This document shows positions 40,187 to 50,903 of a stretch of 64,000 nt of DNA, piece after piece; the stretch's first letter is position 1; every line of letters begins with the position of its first letter. A program made the position numbers and the translations under genes. The notes under the pieces are model-generated. The model searched no databases. It saw nothing but the letters and a program-made list of their open reading frames with translations, and had not been told where the DNA came from. The DNA is from Prorocentrum cordatum (lineage: Eukaryota; Sar; Dinophyceae; Prorocentrales; Prorocentraceae): the NCBI GenBank assembly GCA_963575745.1, contig CAUYUJ010020182.1:358620-422619 (forward strand), written 5' to 3'.

Positions 40187-40343
40187 TTGAGTCGGGCGTG
40201 TCCCTCTACAGGAGGAATCTAATTCAAAAGCAGTCAGAAAATAGTCTGGGTTGATTTTTTGGTTATTTATGAATATTTGTATTAGGAACAAGATTTTGAG
40301 TGTTCCTCGAAAGTCCGCATGTAGGTGGACATGCCGGACCTAA
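40187..40343 (+). mobile_element. Family A MITE-like element, copy 8
   Basis: TTGAGTCGGGCGTGTCCC faces GGACATGCCGGACCTAA. Flanks TCCAAGGG and GCCAAGGA agree at 6 of 8. The interior has CTCTACAGGAGGAAT, CAGAAAATAGTCTGGG and GTCCGCATGTAGG. Confidence 0.85.
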
Positions 40344-40480
40344 GCCAAGGACGCTCTTGCCCAGGGCCGCCCTTGCGTGCAGCAACGGAGGGAGAGTGGT
40401 GCCAGCGGCGGAGGGCAGCATGCAGGGCCTCTTGGACAGCCGGGGGCCCGGCCGAAACGATCACACGTCGGTCGCTGAAA

Positions 40481-40676
40481 TCGGGGGCGGCAAAGAGGGG
40501 GGTGATGACTAGGGTGGTGGTGGACATCATGGCGTGGGCCATGATATATCCCCAGATTTCACGGCGCCTCTTCTTCTTTCATTACGTCCCTGGGTCCCCC
40601 CCTGGGCCGCGCACGTGACGCCAGCCATGATTTGCACCCCCCCCCTCTTTGACGCCCCCCTCTTGGCCGCCCCCGA
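40481..40676. mobile_element. Family D inverted-repeat element, copy 2
   Basis: TCGGGGGCGGCAAAGAGGGG faces CCCCTCTTGGCCGCCCCCGA. The interior ATCATGGCGTGGGCCATGAT and TTTCATTACGTCCCTGG matches copies 1 and 3. No clear target duplication. Confidence 0.85.
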
Positions 40677-41680
40677 GTATTCATGGACCCCCGGATGTCA
40701 ACCTACTTCGAGCGCCTTCCTACCTCAAGGGTCGATCCGTGTTCGCTGTCTTCCGTTCGTCTTTGGTCGGGCCCGAGCCCAATCTGCGTCGTCCGCCCGC
40801 CTGCTTCACGCTTTCACCTACGTCTTCCGACCGACGGGTACGTTGGCGGCACCGGAGGGCAGTGTCTCGACAATGGGGCGGTCAAGTCGCTGAAAGAAGG
40901 AGCAGTTCGGGTTGGGAGGGAGATCGCTGCTCCTGAGGTCATTCCATGGTGGTTCCTCTAGCGCTCCGCGTGCACCGAGGCGCTTTTGGGGCCAAAGAGG
41001 GGCTTTGTTCCTTGATTTCAGAGTTCCTTCTAGTAGTTGCTTGACTGTAGAGGGGGCACGGCCGAGTCAACGAAGTTAGTAGCAGCGGACGGCAGTGCCA
41101 GGGTCAGGGACAGCTTTTTGATGGTTGGTGACGAAGGCCGAACTGAGGATCGGCGTCACCCCAACATACTAAGACTGTGTGTGCGTCGCCCCCCCGTAGG
41201 AGATGCGCGCGCCGAGAAATCTTATTGTATAAGCTCCGTGGCGGGCGCTTTCTGGCCACACCGCTCGGGAAACGATATACGACAAGATGGTTATACTAGA
41301 TGTTCGGTTCGGACGCACGCCTCCAAGGAAGACATCGAGCACTAGTACTCCCCTGTGCGTCCCAGCGGAGCGTGCGGGAGGCCGAACGCGGACCCATGGC
41401 CGGCGTGAGGGTGATAAGGCCGACGCCAAGGAGACGGAAGGAACGAAGTGCAGCTCTCGAGATTCGAAGTGAGAACCCTCCCAGTGCGGGCCGCAAGAGG
41501 GGTAGAGAACGACGTCCAGGCCTCTTGGTGCAAGCGAACGAACGGAACGACGTGTGCGCTCTTGCATGCTCTCCTGCATGAGTGCCCGCCGTGGTGCCCG
41601 CCGCCGTCTGGGTTGCTGATGGAATATGATTCCGGCGCCCCCGCGCCACCGCCTAGCCCCGCGTAGGGCCGTCTCAGACG
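40677..41680. other. Unassigned spacer
   Basis: Frames of 60-176 residues overlap on both strands with no recognised domain. ACGGCCGAGTCAACGAAG near 41055 resembles text near 39100 and 40400, pointing to old dispersed repeats rather than a gene. Confidence 0.35.
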
Positions 41681-41840
41681 GGGCTAGGACGAGAATCAAT
41701 CCGATGCTGCACGTTCCGGAACGCTCTCAGAGCCTTCTGGAACGCTTTGGGAAGGCCGCGGCGCCCGAGGCACCCTTCGGAGCCGCCAGGTCTGAGAGAT
41801 TCTCGATGCATCCTCGCCCGAACTTGTCCTCGCCCTGGCT
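41681..41840. mobile_element. Family F element, copy 3 (no family A insertion)
   Basis: GGGCTAGGACGAGAATCAAT faces CTTGTCCTCGCCCTGGCT. The interior has GTTCCGGAACGCTCTCAGAG, GGCCGCGGCGCCCGAGGCAC and GAGATTCTCGATGCATCC, matching copy 1. Immediately upstream is ACGGGG, the sequence that precedes the family A insertions in copies 1 and 2, so this copy represents the empty site. Confidence 0.75.
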
Positions 41841-42054
41841 TCGTCTTGCGTGGGGCCGTCTTTCTGGGGCGCTATCAGCGCAGCACCGGCCGCAGCCTCG
41901 GCCTGCGTGCCCGCCGTGGTGCCCCGAGGCTCCCCCAAGCCGTCGGCGTCGGCGCCACGCCGCGCCACGCTCTCGAGCCCTCCCCCCCTGCCGTCTCTGG
42001 CGTGCCGGACTCTCCCCCCTCGAGAGCCTGCTCGCCTCCCCTTCAGGCAGTGGC

Positions 42055-42250
42055 TCGGGGGCGGAAAAGAGGGGGGTGATGACTAGGGCGGGTGGATATC
42101 ATGGCGGGGGCCATGATATTTCCCCAGATTTCATGGCGCCTCTTCTTCTTATTTCATTACGTCCCTGGCCCCCCAGCTGGGCCGCGCACATGCCGCCGGT
42201 CATGATTTGCACCCCCCCCTCTTGGACACCCCCCTCTTGGCCGCTCCCGA
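42055..42250. mobile_element. Family D inverted-repeat element, copy 3, with 6-bp target duplication
   Basis: TCGGGGGCGGAAAAGAGGGG faces CCCCTCTTGGCCGCTCCCGA. The element is flanked on both sides by AGTGGC (42049-42054 and 42251-42256), exactly at the inverted-repeat tips. This defines its length as 196 bp and shows it arrived by transposition. Confidence 0.92.
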
Positions 42251-42268
42251 AGTGGCGGAGCGTCCTTG

Positions 42269-42590
42269 CTCGCCTATGCGACCCGCCAGCGGGTGTTCTG
42301 AGAACCCTCGGTGGTTTTTCGCGACGTGTTCTTGGTACCTTTCTGGCCGAGACCTGCCTGGTCTTCACACGCACCGGCTTGCTTGTGATGAGAACGTTGT
42401 TTGGATTGCTGGAACTTGCCTACTGCTTGCTCTAAGAACCTGCTGTGGCAGGGCTACAGCGCCCTGGTGCCTCTTTGGTGCCAGCGCGGCTATCCCGTGT
42501 GCGCGCAGGGGCGCGGGAGCAGGTGCCCATGTGTGTGCCATGTGTGGCACTCCTGGAGTGCTGGGACGGTCGGCCCTTGCTCAGCTCCCT
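42269..42590 (+). repeat. Dispersed repeat, copy 1 (pair with 62698-62912)
   Basis: Shared phrases in the same order: GCTCGCCTAT, GTTCTGAGAACC, GATGAGAAC/GTTCTAAGAACA, TGTGGCAGG/CGTGGTAGG, GTGCTGGGACGGTCGGCCC. Strongly diverged, and spacing differs between the copies. Confidence 0.5.
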
Positions 42591-42949
42591 GCCCTTCTCG
42601 TCAGAAGGCCCCGCCCTGCCAGGATCAGCAGCGACTTGCTTCTTTCCGGTCCTCGAAAAGGGTGTTGCGGCCGCCACTGCTGAAGCGGGCCTGAGCCCGC
42701 CTGGTCCCCGGTCCAAGGCCGTCGTCGCCTGCAGGCGTTCTGCTGCACGGGGTGCTGTGCACCTTTCGGTTCCTCCCCTCTTCCTCCCCCTTTTCCTCCT
42801 CCTCCTCCTTCTCCTCCTCCTCCTCCTCCATTTGGGGCTCACCGTTGGAGGAAGTGTTGTAGGAAAGAGGGGACAGGAGGGCAGGTGCAGCCTGGATGAT
42901 CAAGCTCGGCCCACATCACGGGAGCAACGGCGCTCCCTGTCGGGCTCCT

Positions 42950-43302
42950 CGTCCTCCTCCTCCTCTGCCCTGATCGTCATCGTCGTCGTCCTCCTCCTCC
43001 TCCTCCTCTTCCACCAGAATCCTCTTCTTCCTCCTCGTTCCTTTGTATCTGCGCGGATGTCCGTCAGGCAAGGGGCTTCGGTGACTGGTCTTAGGTTCGC
43101 TTGCGTCGTTGTGTGTAGCTCGGTCTTTCGGACATGGCCAGAAGGTTTCCGACGGTTCCTCCCCACTCCTTCTCATCCTTCCCTCCTGCCTCCTCCTGCT
43201 TCCTCCTCCTCCCTACTCCTGCCTCCTCCTCCTCCCTCCTCTTCCTGCCTCCTCCTCCTCCTCCTCCTCCTCATCCTCCTCCTCCTCCTTTTCCTCTTCA
43301 GT
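42950..43302. repeat. (CTC)n microsatellite blocks
   Basis: CTC arrays at about 42786-42830, 42945-43040 and 43160-43300. The last abuts the left LTR of the copia relic and probably replaced its 5' part. Confidence 0.85.
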
Positions 43303-43440
43303 CACATAGGAGGGGTCGCCGCTGTTTGGCCCCAGCGTCGACGCATATCTTCATACTGTATGAAGAGTAACGCCCCGCAGTCGACATCTCATTGCCGCCA
43401 AGCTTTCTCACGTACAGCTTCCAACCGCCGCAATTCTAGT
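43303..43440 (+). repeat. Partial 5' LTR of copia relic
   Basis: GTCGCCGCTGTTTGGCCC, GTCGACGCATATCT, ATTGCCGCC..GCTTTCTC and GCAGTTCTAG-type text match 51546-51686 in the same order and orientation. The repeat ends at TTCTAGT, directly before a primer-binding site. Its 5' portion is missing, apparently lost to the adjacent CTC array. Confidence 0.7.
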
Positions 43441-43457
43441 TGGTGGCGGAGCTGGGA
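43441..43457 (+). promoter_or_regulatory. Retrotransposon primer-binding site
   Basis: TGGTGGCGGAGCTGGG begins at the base after the LTR match. It resembles the TGGTATCAGAGC-type site complementary to the 3' end of initiator methionine tRNA that primes first-strand synthesis in copia elements, with a few substitutions. Confidence 0.65.
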
Positions 43458-43903
43458 GCAATCCCAGCTCGCGATCCACGGGACGTGCGACGAGTGCGGT
43501 GTGAACGCACGTTTGCACTTAACTTCACCTCCTTCTTGGTGCCGCCCTCCAATCCCTGATCAGCCTGTGCTTATGGCTGTTTTGCAAGCCAGCCATCAGT
43601 TCGCCTCGGACATCCGGTCCGACTGCTCGGGCAACCGCAGAAGGCGTAGCCGCGATGAGGAGCAACTCGCCCACACGATCGCCACGAGGTTCCTCGACCC
43701 ATCGCACCTCCACAGGCACTGGCCGCAGCTTCGCGTCGGGCATGATTGTGAGGCTCCTTCCTGGGCTAGCGCCGTGCCTCACTACGTGTGCGATAGTGCT
43801 GGCTGCCCTTGTGAGCACATCGCAGCACCCGAATTGAGCAACGCAAGTTAACGTACCAGTTTCACCGACTTCGGCGCCGAGCAATGGTGACAACAGCATC
43901 ATC

Positions 43904-44930
43904 GTGGCTGCGCCGCACTCCGACATGGCGCTCGTCCCTGCGCAGGCCCGAGTTCCAAGGCGCCAACGCAGCCGTCATCGCGTTGAAGTTTTATCGAGGA
44001 GGATCACCATCTCAATGTTCAGGGGCAATTTCCTCGTGTTCTTCGTGACCGTCCTGTTCTGGTTCACCGGCATGATGCATGGTGGAGCCAGCCCACAGGG
44101 CGGCGCCAGCCGCGGCGCCATCACATCCCGCCAGCCGCCCTCATGGTCACCCGAGCGCGAGTCCGTGTATCCTTTCCGCCACTGGGTGCAGGACTTGCTC
44201 GCTGGGAGCGTGTCAGCCACCGACATGGACAGCGCTCGACAATGCGCTGCCGTCATTCCCAACCTCGGTGGGGCCGCTCGCGAGGTCGCGCGCTCCATGA
44301 GCTATGCGGAGATGACGGAGGGACGCGTGGTCAACGGCCAGCAAGAGGACGCCGTGACCTACCTCATCGCGAACCTCGCCACACACTTCGGCCTTCTCGG
44401 CGAGGAATCGCGCCTCAAGGCAACCCGCGCACTCCTTCGAGTTCTCGAGGCGACGCAATGAAACCACCGACGCGCTGGTCTCGCGGTTTCTCGCGCTGCC
44501 ATTTCGAGCTAGCTGCGGTGCCATGGGGGGGCTGCAGCTGGCTGCTCCTCCGAGCGGTCGGCGTCGCAACTGGCCTACTCATGATGCTGCTCCCGCCGTG
44601 CGGCAGCCGATGCCCAGTCGAAGGGTCCGCGTGCAACAGGTCGCGCGACTATGCTCAGGCGCGTGGGTCATATCGTGGGGCACGCGCCAAAAGCCATCGC
44701 CAGCGCCCTTCGTGTGCCGCCATCGTTCGGAGGATTCGTTGGCATGACCCATGGCCACGGCAATGGCGCGCGCGACTCTTGGCGCACTCAAGGTCTCGAC
44801 TCTTGGGCTGCAAGCGCCGCCGGGTTTACTGGTGCAGGAGGTGCCGTGGCGTGCGCTGCTGGCCCGCAGCAGAGTGCCGCCCCATCGCAGGCAGCCTATC
44901 TGGCCGTCACGCGGGCGCCCGCGCGCGGCG
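43904..44930 (+). pseudogene. Copia gag (capsid) remnant
   Basis: The first frame (43904-44461) carries a hydrophobic stretch (NFLVFFVTVLFWFTG) and then FRHWVQDLLAGSVSATDMD, IPNLGGAAREVARSMSY, GRVVNGQQEDAVTYLIANLA and FGLLGEESRLKATRALLRVL. It ends in a stop. The family's next segments continue in other frames: NETTDALVSRFLALPFRAS (from about 44457), GCSWLLLRAVGV (about 44530) and LRRVGHIVGHAPKAIASALR (44654-44715). At least two frameshifts and a stop show it cannot make a full Gag. Confidence 0.8.
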
Positions 44931-45049
44931 CCGATTGCGACAGCGGGGCTTCTGTAGACGCCAGTTCGGGGCGGGGCAGAGAGGTCAACAAGTCAGCGCC
45001 CGAGCTCCCAGGTCTCAGCCCTGCCCAGATATATTCCAGTTCTAGCAGA

Positions 45050-46260
45050 TGGAGACTGCTGAACGACAGTTGCGCAGGCGCACGCGACGTCCTACTCGTG
45101 AGGTGCGTAAGTTCATCAAGAAGAGCAACGGCGCCTTCTCCAGAAAAAAAGACAAGAGCGAAGGCGAGGGTTTTCAGATGTACGCATTCTCTATGTAGCT
45201 CTCAGATACCCAAGCAGATCAGAAGTTCTGCGCAGAAACCACCGCTCGTCAGGCAGAGGAAATGGCAGACGCCGCAATCGGCGAGGCTATGACGGGGCCG
45301 TCGTGGCGCGTAGCATCCGCGGAAGCGAGTGCCACTTCTGCGCCGAGTGCCCGCGCGGCGCCGCGCCATCGCCGCCGGGCAGCGGTAGCGGCGGCCAGTT
45401 CGGAGGCCGCGCAGACTCCAGACCCATAGACGCCTTCGCGGTCACTGCGCGTCCTCCTCGACCGCGGCCAAGTCGCAGCGCCGCGCCAGCGCGGCCATTC
45501 GCCGACGGCTCCTGGCAGATGCCTGGATCAGTCCACGGCTCGCGGTCAGCAGCCTCGCTCGCCGTGGCCCAGGGCCGCGCGTGCGCTGACGCGCCAGTTG
45601 TCCTGCCACCTTTTGAGATGGTCAATGTTGCAGCGCCAACCTTAGGGCCGCCCAGACTTCCGGCGCCGCCGCCGCTCCCCCGCGCGGCCACCGCCCGGGG
45701 CCAGCGGCGGCAACCGACGGAGCTCGACCTTCGTCAACGCGCCGTGGCGGTTTCCAGCTCTTCGGGGTCCCTGCGAGATGGGCCCCGTCGACCGACGGTG
45801 CGGTGCAGGCGTCGCCGTCCGATGGGCCAACTCGCGGCTCCTGATGATCAGCGCATCGCCACCCCGCGCCAGCGCATCGCCATCCCTCATCGCCCCTACG
45901 ACAGGGCCGGCTAGCGCAATCTGTCCATCCAGACAGACAGCAATGCCGCGCATGCGAGCGCCTAGCTGAAGTGCCGACCGCGGCCGCCAGTACCAACGTC
46001 GCACGCGGCCTGGCCTCTTGGATCTCCATCCTGCTGCCTTCCATGGCCAGAGTGGAGGCCGACCGCGACGCTTGGGTGGAACGACGGCGCGCTCGCCGAC
46101 GTGAGCGTGCCCGACAGATGATCCCGGCTGGACATCCGGCCGTCAAGGAGGCGCCGCTGCCGACGGATCTACGCGCGAAGTCAGAACTCATTGTAGCTGA
46201 AGTCGACGCTGGATTGATGCGCGGCATCAGTTTGGAACCCTTGCGCCAACATGGATTGCA
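45050..46260 (+). pseudogene. Copia nucleocapsid-region remnant
   Basis: A Lys/Arg-rich segment (RKFIKKSNGAFSRKKDKSEG, 45107-45170) is followed by ECHFCAECPRG (about 45319-45351), which looks like a broken C-C-H-C zinc knuckle. 45400-46260 is Ala/Pro/Arg-rich linker. The position after gag and before the protease fits the family order. Confidence 0.5.
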
Positions 46261-46659
46261 GTGTCATCTATCCCATCGGCCGTGCTGACGCTTGGGCCGC
46301 CACTAGCTACAACGACGCCCAGGTGCGAGCCGCGGATGGAGCACTCCGTGGCGATCAGGCCCGAGCACCCCTTCACAATGCTCAACGTGTTGGCAACTTG
46401 TGGTAGTGCGGGAGATCGCGCGCAGCCAGATAGACACCACACCCAGCAGAGCGCCCGATGAGGACATGCCCACCGGCGCTACCGGGGTCCTCATCACGTC
46501 GCGAGACGCGCCGATCGGCGAGATCACCTTCAGCGCTCGGGTATCCACTTTGGGACAGCCGTCGTTTCGGCGCTGGCCGATGTGCTTCCCTGTAGGCCAG
46601 CCACTGACGCGGCAAACGAGTGTGCCGCTCGGGTGCGTCGCCGTCGCGCGTAGCCCCCT

Positions 46660-46980
46660 TCGGGTGAGCTCAGCGCCATCGTGGGCCCAGGTGCGTGGAC
46701 AAGCCTCATTGATGAGGAGTCTGCGCGCCGGCTCCGCCGCCGAGCCGTGGCCTGGCGGCAGGGCGCGGGCCGAAGCATGTCCTCACGAGCAAAGCTAACA
46801 CCCGCAGCGTCACAGCGCACATTGTCAGAGGATCGGGCAACGGCCTGCCCGGCCTGCTCGGCCCAGTCTGCTGACCTGGATTGCGAACCAGGTGAGCTGG
46901 TCGACTTCAACCGAGCTCTATCCACCAGAGACGTGAGCGGGCGGAGTTGTCCAGCCTTAGTCGTCAAGATGGGTGCCCGA
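46660..46980 (+). pseudogene. Copia aspartic protease remnant
   Basis: GPGAWTSLIDEESARRL (46684 onward) corresponds to the D-[IT]-G-A-W-T-N-L-I active-site region of these elements, with the catalytic Asp replaced. GSGNGLPGLLG (about 46830-46862), a conserved later motif, is in a different frame. The protease is therefore dead and frameshifted. Confidence 0.6.
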
Positions 46981-47750
46981 CAAGGCGCCGTCGCCATCGA
47001 TTACCCGGGCGCCGAACGCGTATGCCGCTTCGGAGATGTACGACGGCTCATGGACTTTGGCGGATGTGCGCACCGAGTTACGAGCCAACCTACTACGCCC
47101 CACGATCAGGCATGAATGGAGGTAGAGCAGTACATATTGAGCCAGTTGAATAAGACCCATCACAGCTTTGGCTCTGCCGACGCCAGCACGCCTACCAACG
47201 AGTGCTCTGTGGCCCTGAGTATCGAGTACTTCGCCAGAAACAGTTGGTAATTTCAGCAGTGTCGCGGCCATCCGCGGTTGCCCGGTGGGGCTTCGAGGCT
47301 GGCAGAGTAAGTGTTGTCGAGCTTCTCGGTTCCAACCGCGGCATCGTGGGCCGTGTTTGATTCATACTTGGAGGTAGCTGGACGCTACCTCGGAGATCTC
47401 GTGGAATATGAGCTCCAAGTGGCAGGCGCTCGGGGAAGATGCGCCGATCCTTCGGGAGCCAGCGCGCTCCCCGACGATTCCACGCATGACGAGTGGGGGC
47501 TATCCACCATAGGGGAGGGGTCTCACGAAGACTCCTTGAGTGGTCACTAGCTCATCGACACCACAGGGTGGACATCCTGAACGCACGACCGTCGAGCAGT
47601 CACGAAGGATGCGTCGCTCACAGCAGCGGTCGCCTTCGAGGAGATCTCAGAGACGCAGGCTCAACCTGCCCCGTCATAGCCATTAATTGCCGCACGTCCT
47701 GTCCCCAGAGGTGTGCCAGCCGCGTCGCTACCTCGCCGTGGGTGCTCCGC
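46981..47750 (+). other. Unassigned part of copia relic (expected integrase region)
   Basis: An integrase would normally lie between protease and RT. Frames here are short (79 residues at 47311-47550) and I see neither the HHCC finger nor the D,D,E core. It may be deleted or too decayed to read. Confidence 0.4.
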
Positions 47751-47759
47751 CTCTCAGGA

Positions 47760-48801
47760 CCACTGAGGCCAGTGACATCGATGAGGCCGGGGGCGCCTAC
47801 GTGGGAATGTTGGCCCCGGACGAGATGCGCAAACTCATGCTGGATCACCCTTTTCTCGACGGTCAATTTGGGCGCCTTTGGGTCTACGAGGCAGGAACCA
47901 GGAATGCAGTGGTCGAGCGTGACGCTGACTTACTCCCCCAGAGAGTTCCGAGAGTGCGCCGCAGTCGTCGCTGCCGCCGTGCTCGAGGAACTGCAAGTGC
48001 GGGTAGATCACAACTGCTTCTCACGGCGTCCTCGCCGAGGCGCGCGCGACGTCCTCGACCGCGGGTGGGCGGGCACTTGGATGTGGGTGCGAGGCGGAGC
48101 GCGCCCATCTCAGAAGGTTCTCATCATCCGCGCGAGGCTGAACCTCCATGGCTTCATGGGCGCCGGCGCCGATCTCCTCTCCGCGCATGCAGGCGCCTCA
48201 TCGCGACTCCCAGCGCGCGATTGTCTCCAAGGCCGCCTGCCGAGGATGGACAATAGATGCGCGGGGCGTCCAGGAGGCCTTCCTGAAAGGCGTCAGCTAC
48301 CAGGAACTTGCGGAGGCAGCGGGCGAGAGTGGGCGCGAGGTTAAATGCGTGCTCTGTCCCGGCGCCGTCGGAGTCCCGTGCAAAATGAAGGGGCGCGAAG
48401 GTTTCGACCCGTCACTTGAGGTTTTCCACGCGGAGAAACAAGGCACGACGGGGCGTGGGGGCGACCTGGGATGCCGGCCCATCCAACTCACAAAGGTCAC
48501 CAATCACATGCACCAAGCCATCCCAGGACTATGCGACGACGAGTTCATCGCCAGACGCAAGGACGGCGAGCTTGTTCGACTGGCTACCAAACAACTCGAT
48601 GACATCAAGGTCGCAGGATCAACGCAGGAGAAAACCAAGTTACGTCAATGCCTCGAGGATGCCCCTGGTAAAGGTGGGCTGGATATTAGTGAAGGAGCTC
48701 TCGCGTGCTGTGCGACGCGTCATTCCCCCGCGCGCAACGGTGGATGTGAGCTGGGCCAGATCGGGCGCAGTCAGGCTCTGAAAGCCAGTCGGAAACGCTG
48801 A
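47760..48801 (+). pseudogene. Copia reverse transcriptase remnant
   Basis: Three consecutive frames give the RT in order: GGAYVGMLAPDEMRKLMLDH and FGRLWVYEAGTRNAVVERDA (47788-47920); VRVDHNCFSRRPRRGARDVL and WMWV..KVLIIRARLNLHGF (47998-48160); then SKAACRGWTIDARGVQEAFL and VSYQELAEAAGES (48230-48330), and the catalytic LDDIKVA at 48595-48615, the copia equivalent of YVDD. Both catalytic Asp codons survive, but two frameshifts separate the fingers and palm. The last frame stops at 48801. Confidence 0.85.
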
Positions 48802-48809
48802 GCTGATTG

Positions 48810-49690
48810 GAAGGTCCCACTCCAGGCTCGCTTCGGAGATCCTCACCAAGTTGTACCTGGGTCTGCTTATGGCGCTGGCTGTCGCGCTCGTCGCCCGAGA
48901 CGATGCGCGCTTCTAAGTGGTCGCGCTTCAGCGCCGCGCAGCGGCGCCAACGCGCGGCCACTTGCGGAAGCTCAACGCGGAGATGGGCACGACGCCATCG
49001 CGGATCCATTGTCCACCCATGCGTTGCGCGCGCAAGCTCGAAATTCGCAGAGACGCAACTTGCCGAAAGGAACGGTGGGAAGGCGCCGACGCGGGGCGAC
49101 ACCTGCGAGGATACACTGTCGCGCGCATGGGCGACGGAAGCACGGATGCTCGCCGAACGTTCTTTGGGAAGCAAGCGCGTCATTTACTGGGCTGCGGCGC
49201 GCTCGAAACAGTTGCACGAACCGCCTTTGCAACTGAGCTGATGGCCGCGATCGGGTCAGCAGATCACGGCCTCGCTCTGGCCACCGTGCTCCATGAAATA
49301 CTCGAAGGACCTCGTGGCCTTGGAGCTCCGCGTCGCCAGCGAGATGACCAGCGGCCGCTCGCGCTGGAAATTGAGCTCTGCTTTGGCTCGATGGGAGCCG
49401 TCGCAGCCGTCACAGCTACGAAACTCATGTCTCAGGCAGAACACTCGCTACGGCCGCGTGCGCTGAGGCTCCGCGACCTGCTGAGCTCGGGCCACTGCTT
49501 GGCCCCGAGACACCCTCGATGTGATCGCGGACGGACTGACCAAGGGCAGTCTATACAAAACTTCCATCCATCGCGTGGCTGGTGGCTCTCGCCAGCGGTC
49601 GGGTGCACCGCGCGCAGTCACCCTCGCGTTGGCTGGCAAGCTCGCCGCGCTGTCAGGGCACGAGCGCCAGCCGATCTCATACATCTAATG
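48810..49690 (+). pseudogene. Copia RNase H remnant
   Basis: LGLLMALAVALVARDDARF (from about 48860) ends in a stop. The frame then continues VVALQRRAAAPTRGHLRKLN, and later GALETVARTAFATELMAAIG (about 49198-49257), DHGLALATVLHEILEGPRG and LRPRALRLRDLLSSG. These match the C-terminal part of dinoflagellate copia polyproteins, where the E and D residues belong to RNase H. Stops and frame changes show decay. Confidence 0.75.
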
Positions 49691-49952
49691 CATTTCGTCG
49701 TGCTTATAAGAACTGTGCTGTGCTCCGTTTTCTTCGGAACCATCAGTCCTTCCTCGCCCCCATCAATCGGAATGTCTGTCGCGTGACGCATGGCGGTGCC
49801 GGGCCACGTTGTAGCGCGGCAGTTCGGGAGGGCATGCTGTCGGGAGTTCGTCGTTGCAGTTGGCAGCGTTCACTGTGGAATGTGTAGGTGAGCATATGCA
49901 CGGATGCATCAGGTATGGAAGTAGCGCGAAAGATCCGGGATGAGCCTTTACG

Positions 49953-50903
49953 ATGTCGCTGCCATTGTCTCATCGGCAGGCTCGCGTGCCGTCCGGCCGA
50001 AGCGCGCTGGGGCGTCGGCTGTGGCGCGCGCGCCGCTGGGCCCGCGCGCGGGCTTCCGACGCGCGTCGCTGCGCGCTGGCGGCCGCCCGTTGCCGCGTGC
50101 GCGCGCGTCGCCGTGCCTCGGAGAAAGCCGCCGTGGCCGCCGCCGCCGCCGCCGCGCCGCCCGCGTTCCGCGCCCTCGTCGTCTGGTGGAGGAAGTTGCG
50201 TCGAGAGAAGACGTGGCGCTCGCGGCAACGTCGCGGGTTGAGCCGCGCCGCGCGCTCGATCCCCGACGCCCCTCCAGGCGCATGGGTGAGGGTCGGTTGT
50301 CCGACGGGGCAGCTAGTCATGGCCCGTTCTCCCGGCATGCCTCCGATGACGCCTCCGCCGAGTTGGTCGCGAGGTCGTCAGTTGGGGCGTCAGGCGCAGC
50401 AGTCCAGCGAAGCATGGCGCGTCATTTCAACTTCGTCTGTTTCTCAATGCCACCTTCGGGCTCGAGAGCTTCCTCGACCCCGTTCGCGCCCGCCATCTCC
50501 GCGCAGGCGCCGCGCGGGCGCCTCGTCGCACTCTCGGCAGACGCCCGCCGGCAAGGCGCCCGGGCTTGCGCCGAGCCCGCCCAGTGCCCCGCCGCTCCCC
50601 GAGATGCCAGCCTCGGCGCTCGCGGAGGGCGCTCGGCTGCTCGCCGTGGGCGTCGAGGAGATTGAGCAGATCGCGCGCCAGTGGCATTGCGCCGACCCGG
50701 TCTCGGAACCGGTGCTCTGCCGCAGCCTATTCAGCGAGCTTCGCGCAGGATTTGCGTTGGGCGCGCGCGGGGTCCACGGCTGGACAGACGATGCGAGGCT
50801 CGCGTGTGTGAGCGCCCCGGTGAGCATGGCGCTCGCGCCGTTCGCGGCGAAGCTCTGCCAACCAGCTTCGGAGAGCCCGTGGGGCCCATCGGCAGCGGGG
50901 TGA
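49953..50903 (+). CDS. Open frame of unknown function between RNase H remnant and 3' LTR
   Basis: A 316-codon frame from ATG (MSLPLSHRQARVPSG) to TGA with no simple repeat. It is Arg/Ala-rich at first (residues about 20-110), Pro/Ser-rich in the middle, and less biased near the end (LLAVGVEEIEQIARQWHCAD, LCRSLFSELRAGFALGARG). I recognise no domain. Standard copia elements have no ORF here, so it may be an extra 3' ORF, inserted host sequence, or a chance frame in GC-rich decayed DNA. An overlapping frame (49940-50665) is similarly open, which weakens the case. Confidence 0.3.
   Translation: MSLPLSHRQARVPSGRSALGRRLWRARRWARARASDARRCALAAARCRVRARRRASEKAAVAAAAAAAPPAFRALVVWWRKLRREKTWRSRQRRGLSRAARSIPDAPPGAWVRVGCPTGQLVMARSPGMPPMTPPPSWSRGRQLGRQAQQSSEAWRVISTSSVSQCHLRARELPRPRSRPPSPRRRRAGASSHSRQTPAGKAPGLAPSPPSAPPLPEMPASALAEGARLLAVGVEEIEQIARQWHCADPVSEPVLCRSLFSELRAGFALGARGVHGWTDDARLACVSAPVSMALAPFAAKLCQPASESPWGPSAAG

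Noticed and set aside
49888-50665. Additional open frames overlapping 49953-50903
   Set aside because: Shadow frames in GC-rich sequence; at most one can be real and none has homology that I recognise.
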